64,000 bases of DNA from Mallotus nudiflorus (GCA_947683625.1 CANTUR010000910.1:310001-374000), one strand, 5' to 3'; shown: positions 21,667 through 35,800, numbered from the stretch's first letter. Program-made: numbers and translations. The notes: a model not told the origin generated them from the letters alone.

Positions 21667-24600
21667 TGTTATGACTTGTGTTTTTAAATTATTATATATT
21701 ATTTGAGATATGCAGTGTCAATAAAATTTGAAAATTTCATTTATTTATGTTCATTATTTGTGATTATTAATTGTCATTTTATGTTAAAGTATATATTTTA
21801 TGTAAATATGTATTTTAGAAATTATTAATTAAATATTAGGGTTTATACTATTAATGTTATTTTTGAAAAGTATTATTTTAATAATATTATTTTTAAGTAC
21901 TAATATTATTTTATTAATTGACATGATTTTGAGTATTATTTTTTTATTGTTTAATTATTCTATAAATATTGTTTATTTTTATCATTATTATTATTATTAA
22001 TTTTTTTTCAAGGTTATTTTATGTATTATAGTGATATATTATAATTAGGGTTTGCGTATTTAATTATATGTGTATATATATGATTATGTAGTGTGTGTAG
22101 ATATATATGTTGACTAAAGTAATAATTTCACCAAAGATTTTAACTATACTTTATAATATAAAATTGTAATATAAATATAAACACACATACACGTAAACAC
22201 TTACACAAAAACACAACATACATATAAACACATACACTGCACACACACTGTAAAAATAAATCACAGGACCATTGTAGCTAACCCACCTCCCTCCTCTGCT
22301 CACAGCCGCCTCTTCCTTTTTCGACCACCTCATCAGGTGTTTTTGGTGCCAATCGACTTCTCTAGCTCTGGTGAGCTTGAATCTAGCTTTGGTTTTAGCT
22401 CTAATTCTTTATTTCTTGGGTTTTTCTTGATTTTTAGTTTTTGTGTTTTAGGGTTTTCTAATTTTTTTTAGGTTGATTTTGAATGATTCAGTTAATCCAC
22501 CTTAACAAATGTTGTTCCTAGATGTTTAATCTATATGAAAATATTTTTATTTTGATTTTTAGAATTTATTTGAATTTTTGTTAATTTTTTATTATTTTAT
22601 TATTATTTATTTAATTTTTATAAATTAATTATTTAAATTATGATGTTGGTTAAATTAGTGTTATTATATATTGTTATTAATTTTAGTGTTGAGAAATTAA
22701 TTTTTTGAGAATTTTATGTAATTTTTAGAAATATTTTTATATTATGTAAATATTGAAAAATTAGGTTAGAGTTTAGTTTTTATTGAAATTAATGCTTAAC
22801 TATATGTTTTAGATAATATTAGAATATTATTTGTTGATAAAATAATTTTTATGATTTTATATAATTTTTATGGAATATTATATATATTATGTGTATTTTG
22901 AATTATTGGGTTAATTTGTAATTTTGTGAAAATTATAGTTAAATAATATGTTTTAAATGGTTTTAGAATTATTTAAGGTATTAAATGATTTTTACAAATT
23001 ATTTAATATTTTTAACTAATAAATACTAATTATTGATAATTATTTTCAAATATATATTATTTACTATGTTGGTAATAAAAATGGGTTTTAAATTAATTTT
23101 ATTATATAATTAAACTATTTACATAGTTAATTGTGAATTTAACCATTTTAGGTTAATTATTTAAAAAAAATTGGTTTTTTATTAATATTGTATAATATTT
23201 GAGATTTTATTAGTTAATTTGTCATAATTTTGGAATATTATGTAAATAATAAATTTATTTATTATTTTGAGTTTAAATGGGTATTTTATTATTTTTGTGA
23301 TGTTAAATTGTGATTTTAATAATTATTTACAGTTTATGTTAATTTAATTGTAAAATGGGAATTTTATTCCATTTATTAATTTTATTGTTATATATTATTT
23401 AAAAACTAAAATTTTATGTTTTAGTTGGAAAATAAAGGTTTTTAATATTTTTTATAGATTTTTGATGATTTTTATTATTTTACTATTTAATATTGTTGGT
23501 TTATGATTTGTGAACCTCGGTTGGGGATTTATGGAGTTTGGGGTCTCAACCCGAGATGTTTCGCTTTGTGATTTTAGAAGTGTGTTTTCTGTGCAAGATC
23601 GGACCTACTTTTGTAGGGAGACGTCTATTTTACAAAGGAGACTCTGTCGAATTTTCGCTAAATTTCTTGTAAAACGTAACAACCAGTCTGAGTCTAGTTT
23701 TGAAATTTTGATCGAGTTTTTCTATAGTAATCCTAGAAGCATAAAGTTAAAAGTTTATTTTGATATTATATTATTATTTATTTTTTTAGTTGCGCTGAGA
23801 TCGATGTCTATCGGATAAGGCCTATTAAGTCTATCTCATGGAGCGCGAATCAGTGAGTTATTATATTATATATATATATGCATTGCATTTATGATGCATG
23901 ACTTAGGATTTTTCATTTTTGTTATATGTTTTAAAAGTGATTTAATTTATAACATGATTTGGTATATTTTCGGTTTATTTTTAGTATATTTCGATATATA
24001 TATTTGCATATTTTCAATATACATTTAGTATATCTTTGGTATATTTAGGGTTTATTTTTGATATACGCTTGTTATATAATTAGCTATATTTTTATTATAT
24101 TTTTTATATATTTCAAAATAAATGCATGTTTTATCTTCGATATAGACTTAGCATGTTTTAGTATATTATTGGTATATATTTGGCACATTTTATGATTGAT
24201 TTCAAATTTGTTTAGCATATATATATACTTGAAATATATTTAGTTTATTTTAAGTATATTTCTAGTATATATATGTTTTATTTTGTTAATATGATTGTTA
24301 TATACATTATTTATTTTCCCATATGAATGTTTAATTTTAAATGAAGGATTTCGATAGAACGTGCTACCTAGTGGGCAGCACTAGGACTGAGTATGTACCG
24401 GTGCGATAGATTATAAGGTTGAATTACTAACTTATTTAAGGAAATGATGATTTGATTGATTGATTTGAGATTGATGTGATTGAGTAGTGTGATTGTGAGA
24501 GCTCGATTGACTTAGTGTCTCGGGGCCAATCACACTGACAGTTAGACTGCTGAAGCTCGGTTGACTTAGTGTCTCAAGCTAGTCTACTATCCATATGGAA

Positions 24601-25174
24601 CAATTGAATTTATTTGGAATTAAGTGAGTCTGTATGGCTAGAGTGATATTGTTGATTGAGGTTATGATTAAATAGCGTTCTATTTGATCCTTCATGTCTT
24701 AAAATAAATATTTTTTGCATTTATTCATATATAAAAGCAGAGTTTGACATTTGTGTGAAATGCGTGTATATGCGTATATATAAAAATGTCTGACTGTATA
24801 TATTTAGATTGCATGTATATATATTATAACAATTCACTCAGTGAGGTCTGACTCCCTTCAATTAATTTTTTTCAGGAGATCTTATATTGTCAGACCTTAG
24901 TAGTAGAACTCTTCGTCGGTGTTCTTTCGTCCTGGCTACTTTATGTAGATTTATATTTAAACTCTGATTTGTATTTTAGAAACTACAGTAGTAATGTTAT
25001 TGTATTAGAAGCGTATTGTTTCATTTTTGATACTTTGTATCTAGTATGTTGTATGAATATCTTTTATTTATTTACTGCATGTGTTTTTATTTTTTAAGGC
25101 TTGCTACGAGTTTTGGATTCGAAGGAATTTCCTTCCCTAGCATCGATCATGACTCTCCGGATTGGGTCATGACA
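21667..25174 (+). mobile_element. Solo LTR, Tekay/Del-like Gypsy family (copy 2), nested in Sirevirus
   Basis: A 3,508-bp unit starts TGTTATGACTTGTG, ends GGGTCATGACA, and is flanked by a perfect 5-bp duplication GCTAA (21,662-21,666 and 25,175-25,179). It is homologous along its length to 10,263-13,504: the same GAACGTGCTACCTAGTGGG block (24,358), the CTCGATTGACTTAGTGTCTC doublet, the TTCACTCAGTGAGGTCT block and the terminal GCTTGCTACG segment. It has no PBS, PPT or coding domain, so it is a solo LTR. Removing it and one GCTAA rejoins the Sirevirus gag-pol text. Confidence 0.9.
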
Positions 25175-25337
25175 GCTAAAAGATCTCATATGTTAAACAA
25201 CAAAGGAAAGTCTCTTTAAACTTACCCTTTATTAACAAAAAGAGGTAAGGCTTAAACTAAAGCAACTCAATCCAAGCATACCTACATGTACACTTAATAC
25301 AATCACATTAGGCATGCTACACAACATAATGCACATA

Positions 25338-25340
<3 letters not shown>

Positions 25341-25418
<78 letters not shown>
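25341..25418. repeat. (AT)39 microsatellite
   Basis: An uninterrupted AT dinucleotide tract of 78 bp. It lies at the right end of the recognisable Sirevirus sequence. Tracts of this length are highly mutable and often misassembled. Confidence 0.98.
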
Positions 25419-25422
<4 letters not shown>

Positions 25423-26640
25423 ATTAGTTTTTTGTAATTTATTTTTCATTTATTTTTTGTTTCTGATTTAATTTTGTATTCGTAGAATGTTGAATATGAT
25501 TTTGTCAGTCATCATCCATAAAAGAGGTAGTACAGATATGCCTATATCTTAAAGTCTCCTTTTGTTATTGTATAGAAAACTGAAAATAAACCAAAAGTAT
25601 ACAAAAAAAATATATACTATAACTCAAAGCTAAACATTTTCTTTGAAGTTAAGCAAGTTGTAATTATTATAATAAAATTTTTTTAAAGAAATGAATATGT
25701 TTGTAAATTTTTTGGTATTGTTGAGTTGTAAGAAGATGCTGTCGTTTTATATTGCATTTATAATTTAGTATCATTTTGGTTTTATTTTGGTTTCTAATAC
25801 CTTTTTTTAATTTGGTATCATTTTTTTTTTTTGGTTTCCGATACTTTTTTATTTTATGAATTATTTTTATCATAGAATTTTTTTATATATTTATTGTATT
25901 TATACAATCTTTATTTTATGTCCAAATATTCCATAGTTGAACTAGAGTTATTATTTTTATTTTCTTTGAAATTTTTTTGTTATTTTTGGTTTCCGATTCA
26001 TTTTCTTTCTATCCTTTTGGTTAATTTTTTTTATTTTTGATTCTTTTTTTTTGTATCCTTTATGTTTTTTTGATTTCCAATTCATTTTTTAAATTTATTA
26101 ATTAATATAATTTGATTGATATTTTCATTTGTTAAAATTGTATGAATTCAAATTTAATTTAGAATATTTTTCATTTATTTTATGTTTCTGATATAATAAT
26201 TTAGAATACTTTCTATTCATTTTTACGAATCTGATAAAATAATTTTATATATGTTTTTGTCAACTTATAATACTTTCTATATATTTATAATAATAATAAA
26301 ACAAAAGCATATAAAAAATTAACATATATTAAAATTATTTTGCTTTTTCATAATTAAGTAATTTTAATATGTTGCATTTATAATTTGGTATCATTTTGAT
26401 TTTTTTTTTTTTTGGTTTCTGATACTTTTTTTAAAAAATTTAGTATCATTTTGTTTTTTTTTGGTTTCTGATACTTTTTTGTTTCTATTAATGACAATAT
26501 AGTTGTATCAGAGAGTTTCTTTTATATGTTTGTTGTATTTATGTCCAAATATTTCATAGTTAAAGTAGAGTTATTATTTTGATTTTCGTTGAATATGTTT
26601 TTGGTTATTTTTTTTCCGATTCATTTTTTTTATCCTTCTA
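25419..26640 (+). repeat. T-rich DNA with repeated GGTTTCTGATACTTTTTT phrase
   Basis: The combination (A)TTTATAATTTGGTATCATTTTGATTTTT followed by GGTTTC(T/C)GATACTTTTTT recurs around 25,755-25,855, 26,375-26,435 and 26,440-26,485. Variants of TTTGGTTTCCGATTCATTTT appear near 25,985, 26,070 and 26,610. It reads as a decayed minisatellite or tandemly duplicated AT-rich segment. No coding sequence is supported. Confidence 0.5.
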
Positions 26641-29600
26641 AAAGCAAGGGTATAATTAAAATAACACACAAACTATGGAGTTATAAAATAGTTAAACTCC
26701 AGGAACTAATGCCTTCGACTTCATTGTTTGTCATCTGCAAACTAATGATGAATCAACTCAAAAAGCTTTTTAGTATTCACTTCCTTTTAAGCTCTTGCTT
26801 CTCCAAAAATAACTCTTGATCCAACCAAATGGTTGAGGACAAAAATTAAGATTGAGTGGATGTTAATGGGAAAACAAGTAGAAAGGAGTTATAAAACACA
26901 TCTTTTCTCTTTATACAAGATGCCAAGTACTTCCGTAAAATTTAGGTATGCAAAAAAATGATCCATAGACACAATTCAGTATGTGTTTTTATCCCAGCAG
27001 AAGTTATGGAGCATGACAGCAAGCGCAGGATGTAAAAATCACATATGCATAAGAAGAGGAATGTAGACAAAATTTACCATTACAAAATAGTTAATAATAA
27101 ACAAAAGACATACAAATAGGAAATAATAGCAAAAATTAAAAAAGGACATTTATCCTCACAGAGAACAAAATTTAAAAAAAAAGTTCAAAAAGAGACACAT
27201 TCACACACAAAAATGGCTTTGTCTCATGAAAGCAAGTAAATTTGCCACATAATATCCACAGCTTGAAACATAAGGTGCTACCTAAAGATATTTGCTAATG
27301 AAGCAATCAAATTTTTTTTTTTGGGTGAATCTAAGTTATGGCCACATTACATATGAAGACATGGTTTTGCTTAATTATCTTAGAAGGTATATGTGAATAT
27401 TCCAAGGCTAGTACCGAAAGTAGAAGCATAAACATGAATTGGGATTAAAAGCAAGTAAATTTCAAGTAATACAAATTGAAGTTTAAGTAAATTAATATAA
27501 ACTTCAGCATCAATGCAACTTTAAGCTTGAAACCAATAGAAAAGCAATAAACTTTCATAAAAATTATCAAACATTTTCAAGTCACAAAATTACTTTATTG
27601 TTGTTAAGAGGGGGGGGGGGAACACAATGAAAGAGTCTATCATTGAGTGATCATCATTGACATTGAATCATAGGGCTATTGGTAATATAATTACGATTGA
27701 AAACATCATAAAAAATAGTAAAAGAACATCTATAGCATTCAATTTGATTTCAATTTGTTTATTAATACAACGAGGATGGAGTTTACCTAATTCAATTTTA
27801 ATTAAAAAGAATCTAAAAATCGAGTGCAAATTTTAAAGATCTATAATAAGAGACAGAGTAATAAGATTACTTGAATGAGCCAAATAGTAGCGGTGGTGGC
27901 GGTAATGCCTCAACAGGTGGTGGCTCTAATGTTGTCAAATATGCTTAGGTCGAGAGTAGGACACCTAGGAATGGGCTTATCATCAAGCTAACTTGGAAGA
28001 AGAATACTAGGTTGAGATGTATTAACCAAGTTGAGTTCTTTAAAAAGCAAAATTAGAATAGAATCTAAAGGTAATTCCATATATTTTTAGAAGTGGAGGA
28101 AGAAGCAACAAAGAAGAGGGTGGAGAATCGGCGTCGTTTGGGAGATCGAAGGAGTAAGATAAAGAGGCAGAAGGGGAATTAGAAAGGAATTGAGAGGGAA
28201 TTTTGAGAAATTAATAATTTTACAGTTTTGATCTTTGGAAGCAGAAGCAGAAGAAGAAGAGGAAGAAGAATAAAAAAAAAGAAAAGAAAAGTCATGAAAG
28301 CTACATTCAATCTGGAGAAGAAGAAGTTGCAGACACTGAGCATTTTTTTTTTTGTATTTTTTTTATTTTCAATCACTTACATTATTAGGTGCTTGCATGT
28401 AACTTTTTTTTTGCTTCTGGTTGCTTTTGGGTGCATGGGAGTACTTTTAGAAAAAGTATGGGTATTTTAGTTATTGACTTGAGTTTTTAGGACATTTTAG
28501 TAAAGATTCGTTTTTAAAATAATTTAAAGGTGCTTGAGCATGATCCATACATTTTTTAGCCAAAACAGTAATGAAGCATAATTTAAATAATGGAATAGTT
28601 AGGATAACTTACTTTTGATAATTCCACAAACTTTGGATTGAAAAACACTAAGTTTATGTTAATCACACCAAAAATTGGGAAAAAATACAATGGTTTCATA
28701 ACCCTATTTACTTTTGTATTTTGTCCAATGTTTTGGGAGAGTTTTCATAGAGTACTTTTTGTATTCTCTATATTTTTCTTATTGTTCATCATTTTTACGT
28801 ACTTTTCTTATTTGTACAATTGCTCCGGTAATTTTGGAGGCAACTACCTTTTGATAGAAAACACTCTTTTTTTTAATTAAATAAAATTGGATTGGGTCAA
28901 CCGGTCATGAACGACCCAAATCTAAATACCAACATTTATAAAATTATTAGTTACAATTAAACTTAAATTTTATTAAATATATTATACTATATCTAAAATA
29001 TTATTCTTTCTTTCCATTAAAAATTATATATTTCATTATAGTTTTTTATCTTTCACTCTAATTAAAACATCATTTTTCAACTGTTTTTTTATTTTCTCTT
29101 TGTTTTATTATAAGAATTTCTTTATCTTATTTATTTAATTATTATTATCACTATACATACTAAAAAAATGTCTACCATTAACCAAAAAATAAATAAAATA
29201 AAAGTATTACAATAACTTATTTTTTATTTTTTATATTTAATTAAATAACAATTTTAATTTAATTAAAATATTTATATTATTATGCTAATTCGTTCGCTAA
29301 AGAATATATTAGGAGATTTTTATCTACATTTGATGTGTTACACCATAAGATAAGATTTATGACACATCGACCAACTGATTTACACTTAATTATTAATAAT
29401 AAAACACATATTTTTTTGTTACAAATCTCATCATTTGATGTAATACATGCAGTATAAACAATAATTTAACTTATTTTTTTATTTTTTGTTGGTTTGCTAA
29501 AGAATATTAGTAAATTAGCAAATTAGTGTCTCTAATTTATTTTTGATCAACTATTAATGGAGGTGGAAAGGGGAAGAGAATCTAAAAGAACATCAACGTC

Positions 29601-29760
29601 GTAATTGGAACAGTTCAACTTTAGACAACTTATCATCAAACTTTTTTTTACCTAGTGACGCCACTGGGACGTGTACTCATCTTAAAGGTCTCGTGCCCTT
29701 CTCTTTGCCAACCCTGCTGGGCAAGAGAAGGTAATTAGTGTCTAATTTGAGAAGATTGAG
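26641..29760. other. Unassigned intergenic DNA
   Basis: I find no gene here that I can support. Visible details are an 11-G run (27,610-27,620) and an A/G-rich stretch at 28,230-28,325. A pyrimidine-rich reverse-strand stretch at 27,870-28,160 could be a 5' UTR or first exon of a decayed gene (it would encode PPPVEALPPPP-type proline-rich sequence, with a stop soon after). 28,870-29,540 is very AT-rich. Open frames at 28,179-28,376, 28,228-28,470 and 28,638-28,880 are F/L/K-rich products of homopolymers. Confidence 0.5.
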
Positions 29761-29848
29761 GAGGGTGCAAACAAAATGAACAAAATGTGATCAAGCATGG
29801 AATGGTGCTTTTATATGAGGGAAAAAAAATGAAAGGAGAGAGGTTGTA
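29640..29848 (+). promoter_or_regulatory. Presumed promoter / 5' UTR of the O-fucosyltransferase gene
   Basis: The 200 bp before the start codon changes from AT-rich intergenic DNA to mixed sequence. It contains a GGGACGTGTAC element (about 29,666-29,676, an ACGT-core motif like those bound by plant bZIP factors) and TTTTATATGAGG near 29,810. A transcription start cannot be fixed from sequence alone. Confidence 0.3.
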
Positions 29849-32800
29849 ATGGTAGAGATGGTCAATATCAGAGGTCACTCCCACATGAAAACCGCAGCAT
29901 CGGCATCAGCTAGATTTGCCACCAGAAGACCTTCTCCTTCTTCTATCACTCTTTACGTGATCCTTCTTTTTGCCTTTTCGCTCTTTGTATTTCTTATTAA
30001 CACAAGAGGCGTTTTGGAAAATGAATCCAAATCTCACTTATCTCAAGAGTCTCATTATAAATCTCAATCCACTTCTCGATTTCATAATCAATCCGAAACT
30101 GGGTCTCACTCTGATCAGGTATGTAATTTGATGGTTAAAGAATATTTCTATGCGATTTAGTGATTCATGTTTGCGTAAGAAATAGACCATTTATTTCTCT
30201 TTTGGCTCGATGATGCTCGAAGATTATTCAATTTCTTGCTATTTTGAGATTTGGGTTTTGCTTTGGGTTCTCGAGTTGATAATGGGTAGTTGTGTACTGG
30301 CGAAAATACTGTCGTTTTGTATGCTTTGTCTGTTCAGTATCTGTTCTGGGTTTGTGTGTACCATTCAAGTTATTTTGTACCTATTGGTGAATCAGCGAAT
30401 GGTTTTCATTTTATGTTAGTGTTGTCAGGGATGTTAAGTTTTTGGGACAGTGATTTAGTTGAGTTGAGAGTTCAGTAATTGATGCGAGGGATCTTCAGTT
30501 TTTGGTACATGGCGAATTGAGTCTTGGTATTGGTGCCAACAAATGAACTCTAACAGATGAATCAATAATTTTCAATTTATTTGTTGAATTCTAATAATTT
30601 CAGATCATGTGGTGCTACTAGCTCTAACTAGACAAAACTTGAAGATGAAGTGTTGAACTTTTTTGAACTATGTTTGATAAGGCCATGTATGATACACCGT
30701 GAAATGTCAAATTAGAAATTGATTATGTGTTTTGACTTGGACTTGGGAGAGAAGAAAACATGGATATTAAATTGGTTTGCACTTTTGACAACTCTTAGAA
30801 GCTATTTAAGTTAGATGATTGGACGAGGGTGTAATTGACCTACATTCATGTTAATATCAAATTTAGCATGCCCTTTTTTTTACATATTATAATTAAGACT
30901 GTTTGTTTTTGTTACATGTCTTGTCAAACCATTGCTCATGCTTCTTATTCCCTTGCATTTCTTGAATCCAATAAAAGTTATCACCTTTGCCCTTTTGTTG
31001 ATGTTTCATGCACCATTCTTTTACAATTTACTTAAATGTTGATATAGAAGGCTGCTTTCCTTGTATTTCTGCAGATGCCTGATGAACAACTGCAAAATAC
31101 TTCCCAGAAGTATCGTTTACATTCTTGTATCAATCCTACAGTCAAATATAAAGGTTAATATGATCCACATGATCTTTCATTTGTTCAGACATGGGTTTAC
31201 ACACCAATCCTTAAAGTACAAGGAACTGAAGTTGCCTATGTGCTATGCAATTTCAACTGCAATCCAATTGTGCTAAAGTCTTTTTTTTATTTTATTTGAT
31301 ATTTTAGTGTTTTTTCCCTTTATTATCATCAATCATAAACTTGTTAAAGGAATTGCTTCTCTCCCCCCTCTCCTCCCCTCTTTTTCTCTGTGAAAGAAAT
31401 GAATACATACAAATGCACATATGCATGAATTCAAAAATATACTTCACCAAATAATACTATTCTAAATTCCACTTTGAAATGTCAGCTGCCCTAGGATGGG
31501 ACCACTACATAACTGTTAGAAGCAACGGAGGGCTGAATCAGATGCGCACTGGTGTAAGTTAAAAAGAAATATTTATTGGTTCATTTGCTTTTTTCCCTCT
31601 ACTTCTTTATGCATTTATTATTTCATCCTATTTTTCCTCTGTACATTTTTTTTCAACTCAATTAAGTTTACAATCCCAATTTTTCTCTATTCTTATTTTC
31701 ACATAAAAGCTTAGTGCTCTTGATAATTTCTCATTATGTTGCCTCAAGTCATATTAGGTCTACTTCTTGCCTTTTGTTTTATTTCTGTAAATTTGATATT
31801 TTCAATTTTTTGTACTAGTACATTTGATGATCTAAGTTGAACTTGCCTAGACTGTCTCTATGACCCATTACTTCAATAGCTGTTGCTTCACATTTCTGTG
31901 AATGTGTACATTTCCTATATGGTCTTATTATATCCATTAATATGCATTTTGATTTTCTCATTTCTGTTAAACATCTCAATTTTATTGGCTTGCTGTTTCT
32001 ATTCATATAATCGAGGCCACTATAAGCTTATCTACAACGTAATGTTCTCCCATCCTTTGCTTCTCTTTTCATCAAATTTAGTTCTTTACTCATTGAGATT
32101 TGTTATTGTATGGGCTCTTTTACATGGATGGGGCTATTGGAGTAGTTTCAGCTGAACTTATGAACAACTGAAAATCAGCATCATTATCTTGCACAAGAGA
32201 TCTCTTGTGCAGTTTTTCTGGCTCCCATATTATTAAATACTGATATGCTTAGTGTCAAATACCTTAAGAAGAGTTTTGTGAATGATAAATATGTAACTGA
32301 ATCTGCAAAGGGCTATTATGTACCTCTGGTAATTGATGTACGCATGGAAGTGCTTGTGCATTTCTACCGGACTGCAATACTGTTTGCTACATAATTTGAT
32401 TATGCGAGACTGCAAACTCAATAAATATGTTTATGCTGCAGATTTCGGACATGGTGGCCATTGCACACATCATGAATGCTACATTAGTCATCCCCCAGCT
32501 GGATAAGCGTTCATTCTGGAAAGATTCAAGGTGATTGAGTATTTCTTCCACATATATAGTGTAGTTGGATTATTCTCTAGGTCTACTTTCTTTTGCACTT
32601 CTCATGTCATACTTATAACCCCTAGGTTTTTCTTTACTGACCATGGTTACCATGTGCAGTACATTTTCAGATATATTTGATGAGCTTCATTTCATCAAAA
32701 GCTTAGAAAATGATGTAAGGATTGTTAAGGAGCTGCCTGCTAAACTGGAATCTCTTCCTCGGGCAAGGAAACACTTCACCTCGTGGTCTAGCATGGGCTA

Positions 32801-35800
32801 CTTTGAAGAGATGACACAATTATGGAGGGAATTTCAGGTTCAGGAAATAATTGTCTGCTTTCCAAGCACTCATATTTCTTATGAATTTCTTGTATCATGC
32901 TGATGAACTTGACATTTTGAATTTGAATTTTCCATGATCATTTGGATCTTTTTTGGTGTCGCATAAATTAGCTCACCGTTGGATAAAATAATATTTTAAA
33001 GTACACTCATAAGGATGAAACCTTCTTAGATAATTTAGATGCTTTATGTTCTCAATGACAGCTTCTCTAGAGTTGGCATATCTACATTTGTCATATCCAA
33101 CTGCACGGTCTCTTCATCTAGTTGTTTAAGGTTTTTCTGGGATTGCACATTCAAATGTGGTATATGTTCCAACATTTGTTATTAGTATTGCGCTGCAACC
33201 CAGGCCCATAAATTAATTCTTAGGTTTCATGTGTAGGGAGAGGCTTACTAATCTGTATTTGTTATTTTGCAATGGTAATCTTGAGGTTTGTTCACCAAGA
33301 CTTTCATGGTTTGTACAAAGGAGTAAAAAATTAGAGGAAAAAAGGGCATAAAAATTTAGGGATAATTACTATTACTCTCTGAGATTTGACCAAAATCACT
33401 ATTTTGCACCTCCCTTTTTAAAAATGAATTAAATCCTCCTTAATTATAGTTTCATCAACTGTTTCCCCCTTTTGTTTTTTGTTTTAAAAAAAAGAGTCAA
33501 GTAACATAAGGAGGCATATTTACCTTCAATATTTGATTAAATTTATAATGTCATATCATACTTAGTCAATTTTTTATTTTCTCTATTTTTTTCTAAAAAA
33601 ATCATTCACCTTTTTTACACTATTATAATATTAAAAATAATTGAAATTTCAGGTCATCGTTTAATTAAATTAAATCAAACTAAATTAAAAATTATAATCC
33701 TAATGAATTTTTTCTCCAATTATTACTACCAGCAAATATTAATTAAAAAAGGGATGTAATTTTTAATTCAGTTTGATTTCCAAGAAAATTGGAAATCTTA
33801 ATAAATTCATTAGGATTATAATTTTTTATTTAGAAATTGGAAATCTTGTTTCTAGAACACCAGCAAATAATTATATTTGAACAGACGATTTCTATGGGGA
33901 AATTTTCTTGCAAGCTGCTCCAGTTTCCACTAGTAACAGGCTCCTTTGTGTAGGGTTCTATTACAGTTTCCCAATTTTGTTTTGTTGGCAACTTTTTGCA
34001 ATTGGTCCAGCTTTAAAATTTTGAGCTGAAGATATTAATAAACACTCTGTTTGGAGGAGTTTGCTATTTTTAAGATGTTTCTTAATGCTTTGTTCATGGA
34101 TTACACCTCATTAGTCATCAGTGTTAATCCTTTTTAAAAAAGAACTGTATATGCTTAATATTTTTTCATCAGTTCCTGGGCCTTTTCTGCTATTGTTGAA
34201 ATTTGCAATTTCTAACTATCAATTGGTCACTGCAGGTGATTCATGTTCCAAAATCAGATTCTCGGCTTGCAAACAATGATTTGCCTCTTGATATACAGAG
34301 GTTAAGATGTCGAGCTTTATATCATGCTCTTCGCTTCTCTCCTCCAATTGAAAGCCTGGGAAAGGTCTGGAACACATCCTTTTTGTTGATATATTCAGCA
34401 ACTATCATCCAAAATAAAATTGGTTTAATAATCATCAAGGTTTTCAAAATTGAATAGTGGTTTATTCAAAATTGAATGGTAGTTTATCTGATTGAATTCA
34501 GGATAAATTGTTCAAACTTTCAATGTCCATTTGTAACTTATAGTTGATATTCTATCATTGTACAACACCATGTGCATGATCCTGGGTTTGTCACTTATCA
34601 TCACTACCAATGCATTGAGGTCTCCTATGGGGTCCTGTTAAATTAGGTTCTGAGAATGCGTGACGATGACACCACAGAAGTTGGTGGAGCGGCTGAGAAT
34701 GCATGGTGGAAGATACATTGCTCTTCATCTCAGATATGAGAAGGACATGCTTTCTTTTACCGGATGTAATTATGGTCTGACGGAGGCAGAATCTGAGGAG
34801 CTACGACTAATGAGGTGAGAATATATCTCTGTTTAGTTTGTGTACATGTGCATATTTGTGTTATCGACAGAAAAGATGTACACATTTATGTTCTTGGTTA
34901 TTTATTTTATTTTCAGGGAGAATACAAACCATTGGAAGGTTAAAAAGATAAACTCAACAGAACAGAGAGAGGGAGGATTTTGTCCCTTAACTCCAAAAGA
35001 GGTGGGAATATTTCTCCAAGCTCTTGGTTATTCTCCATCAACCGTAATTTATATTGCAGCCGGGGAAATTTATGGCGGTGAATCTCACCTTTCAGAGCTC
35101 ACTACTCGCTTCCCAAATACAGTTTTCAAGGTTGGTCACTAATTTTGTAGCATTAATTGCATTGGCCAAGTGAAGCCACGTAAGCTGCTAATATTGGTAA
35201 TTTACATTGGTGGTTGGATTAATTTCAGGAAACATTAGCAACTCCAGATGAGTTAGAGGCATTTGCTAAGCATGCATCTCAGACAGCAGCACTGGATTAC
35301 ATCATTTCCATAGAGAGTGATGTATTCATTCCATCACATTCGGGTAATATGGCCAGAGCTGTAGAGGGCCACCGGAGATTCTTAGGGCATCGTAAGACAA
35401 TCACCCCCGAGAGGTATAGATCCAATTAAAATGTTATATAAAATTTCTATTCCGAACAAATGTATGTTGGTGCTAGTGTGTCCAATTTCTAGAAGGTAAT
35501 CAACTGAGAAACAATTGGCTTGAAATCCATAATGGAACTACACCAAATATCCTTGACTTTCTGCATTCATGCTCAAGAAGAGTGCTGCAGGAATTCTTTT
35601 GTCAAAAATCTTGAAGCACCACATGCAAGTGCAACTAAATGATCAGTGCAACTTTACTGTGTCTTTTGTTTGCTGGGTTGATAATACGTGATATGCGGTT
35701 ACAAATTCAGATTTACTACATTGGATGTTATACTTTTTTGATGGATATTTTCTTATTTTCTTGGGCTCTGGTTGTGCTGCTGGAAACATTATCTGGCAAA

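Larger units (their letters stand above)
18885..25340 (+). mobile_element. Sirevirus (SIRE-type Copia) 5' part, split by a nested solo LTR
   Basis: Left to right: a 5' LTR (18,885-19,968), a tRNA-iMet primer site, a decayed gag with zinc knuckle, then sequence broken at 21,666/25,175 by a Tekay-like solo LTR with TSD GCTAA. About 165 bp of Sirevirus resumes after it. No protease, integrase, RT or 3' LTR is found, so the element is also truncated on the right, near the (AT)n tract. Confidence 0.75.

Noticed and set aside
22151..22333. 60-codon open frame, possible small membrane protein
   Set aside because: It lies inside the second solo LTR with V/Y/C-rich low complexity from a GT/CA-rich stretch.
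28179..28470. Overlapping open frames on both strands (L/F-rich and K/R-rich)
   Set aside because: They mirror each other across a purine-rich stretch. This is compositional bias, not coding evidence.
32643..32903. Stand-alone 86-residue open frame
   Set aside because: Its in-frame part is exon 5 of the O-fucosyltransferase gene (32,660-32,837); the ends are intron read-through.
34631..34677. Possible exon start at 34,648 (gttctgagaatgcg) for the O-fucosyltransferase gene
   Set aside because: Using the CAG acceptor ending at 34,677 keeps the family sequence (LGK|KLVERLR) and the frame. The upstream choice adds non-family residues and breaks phase.
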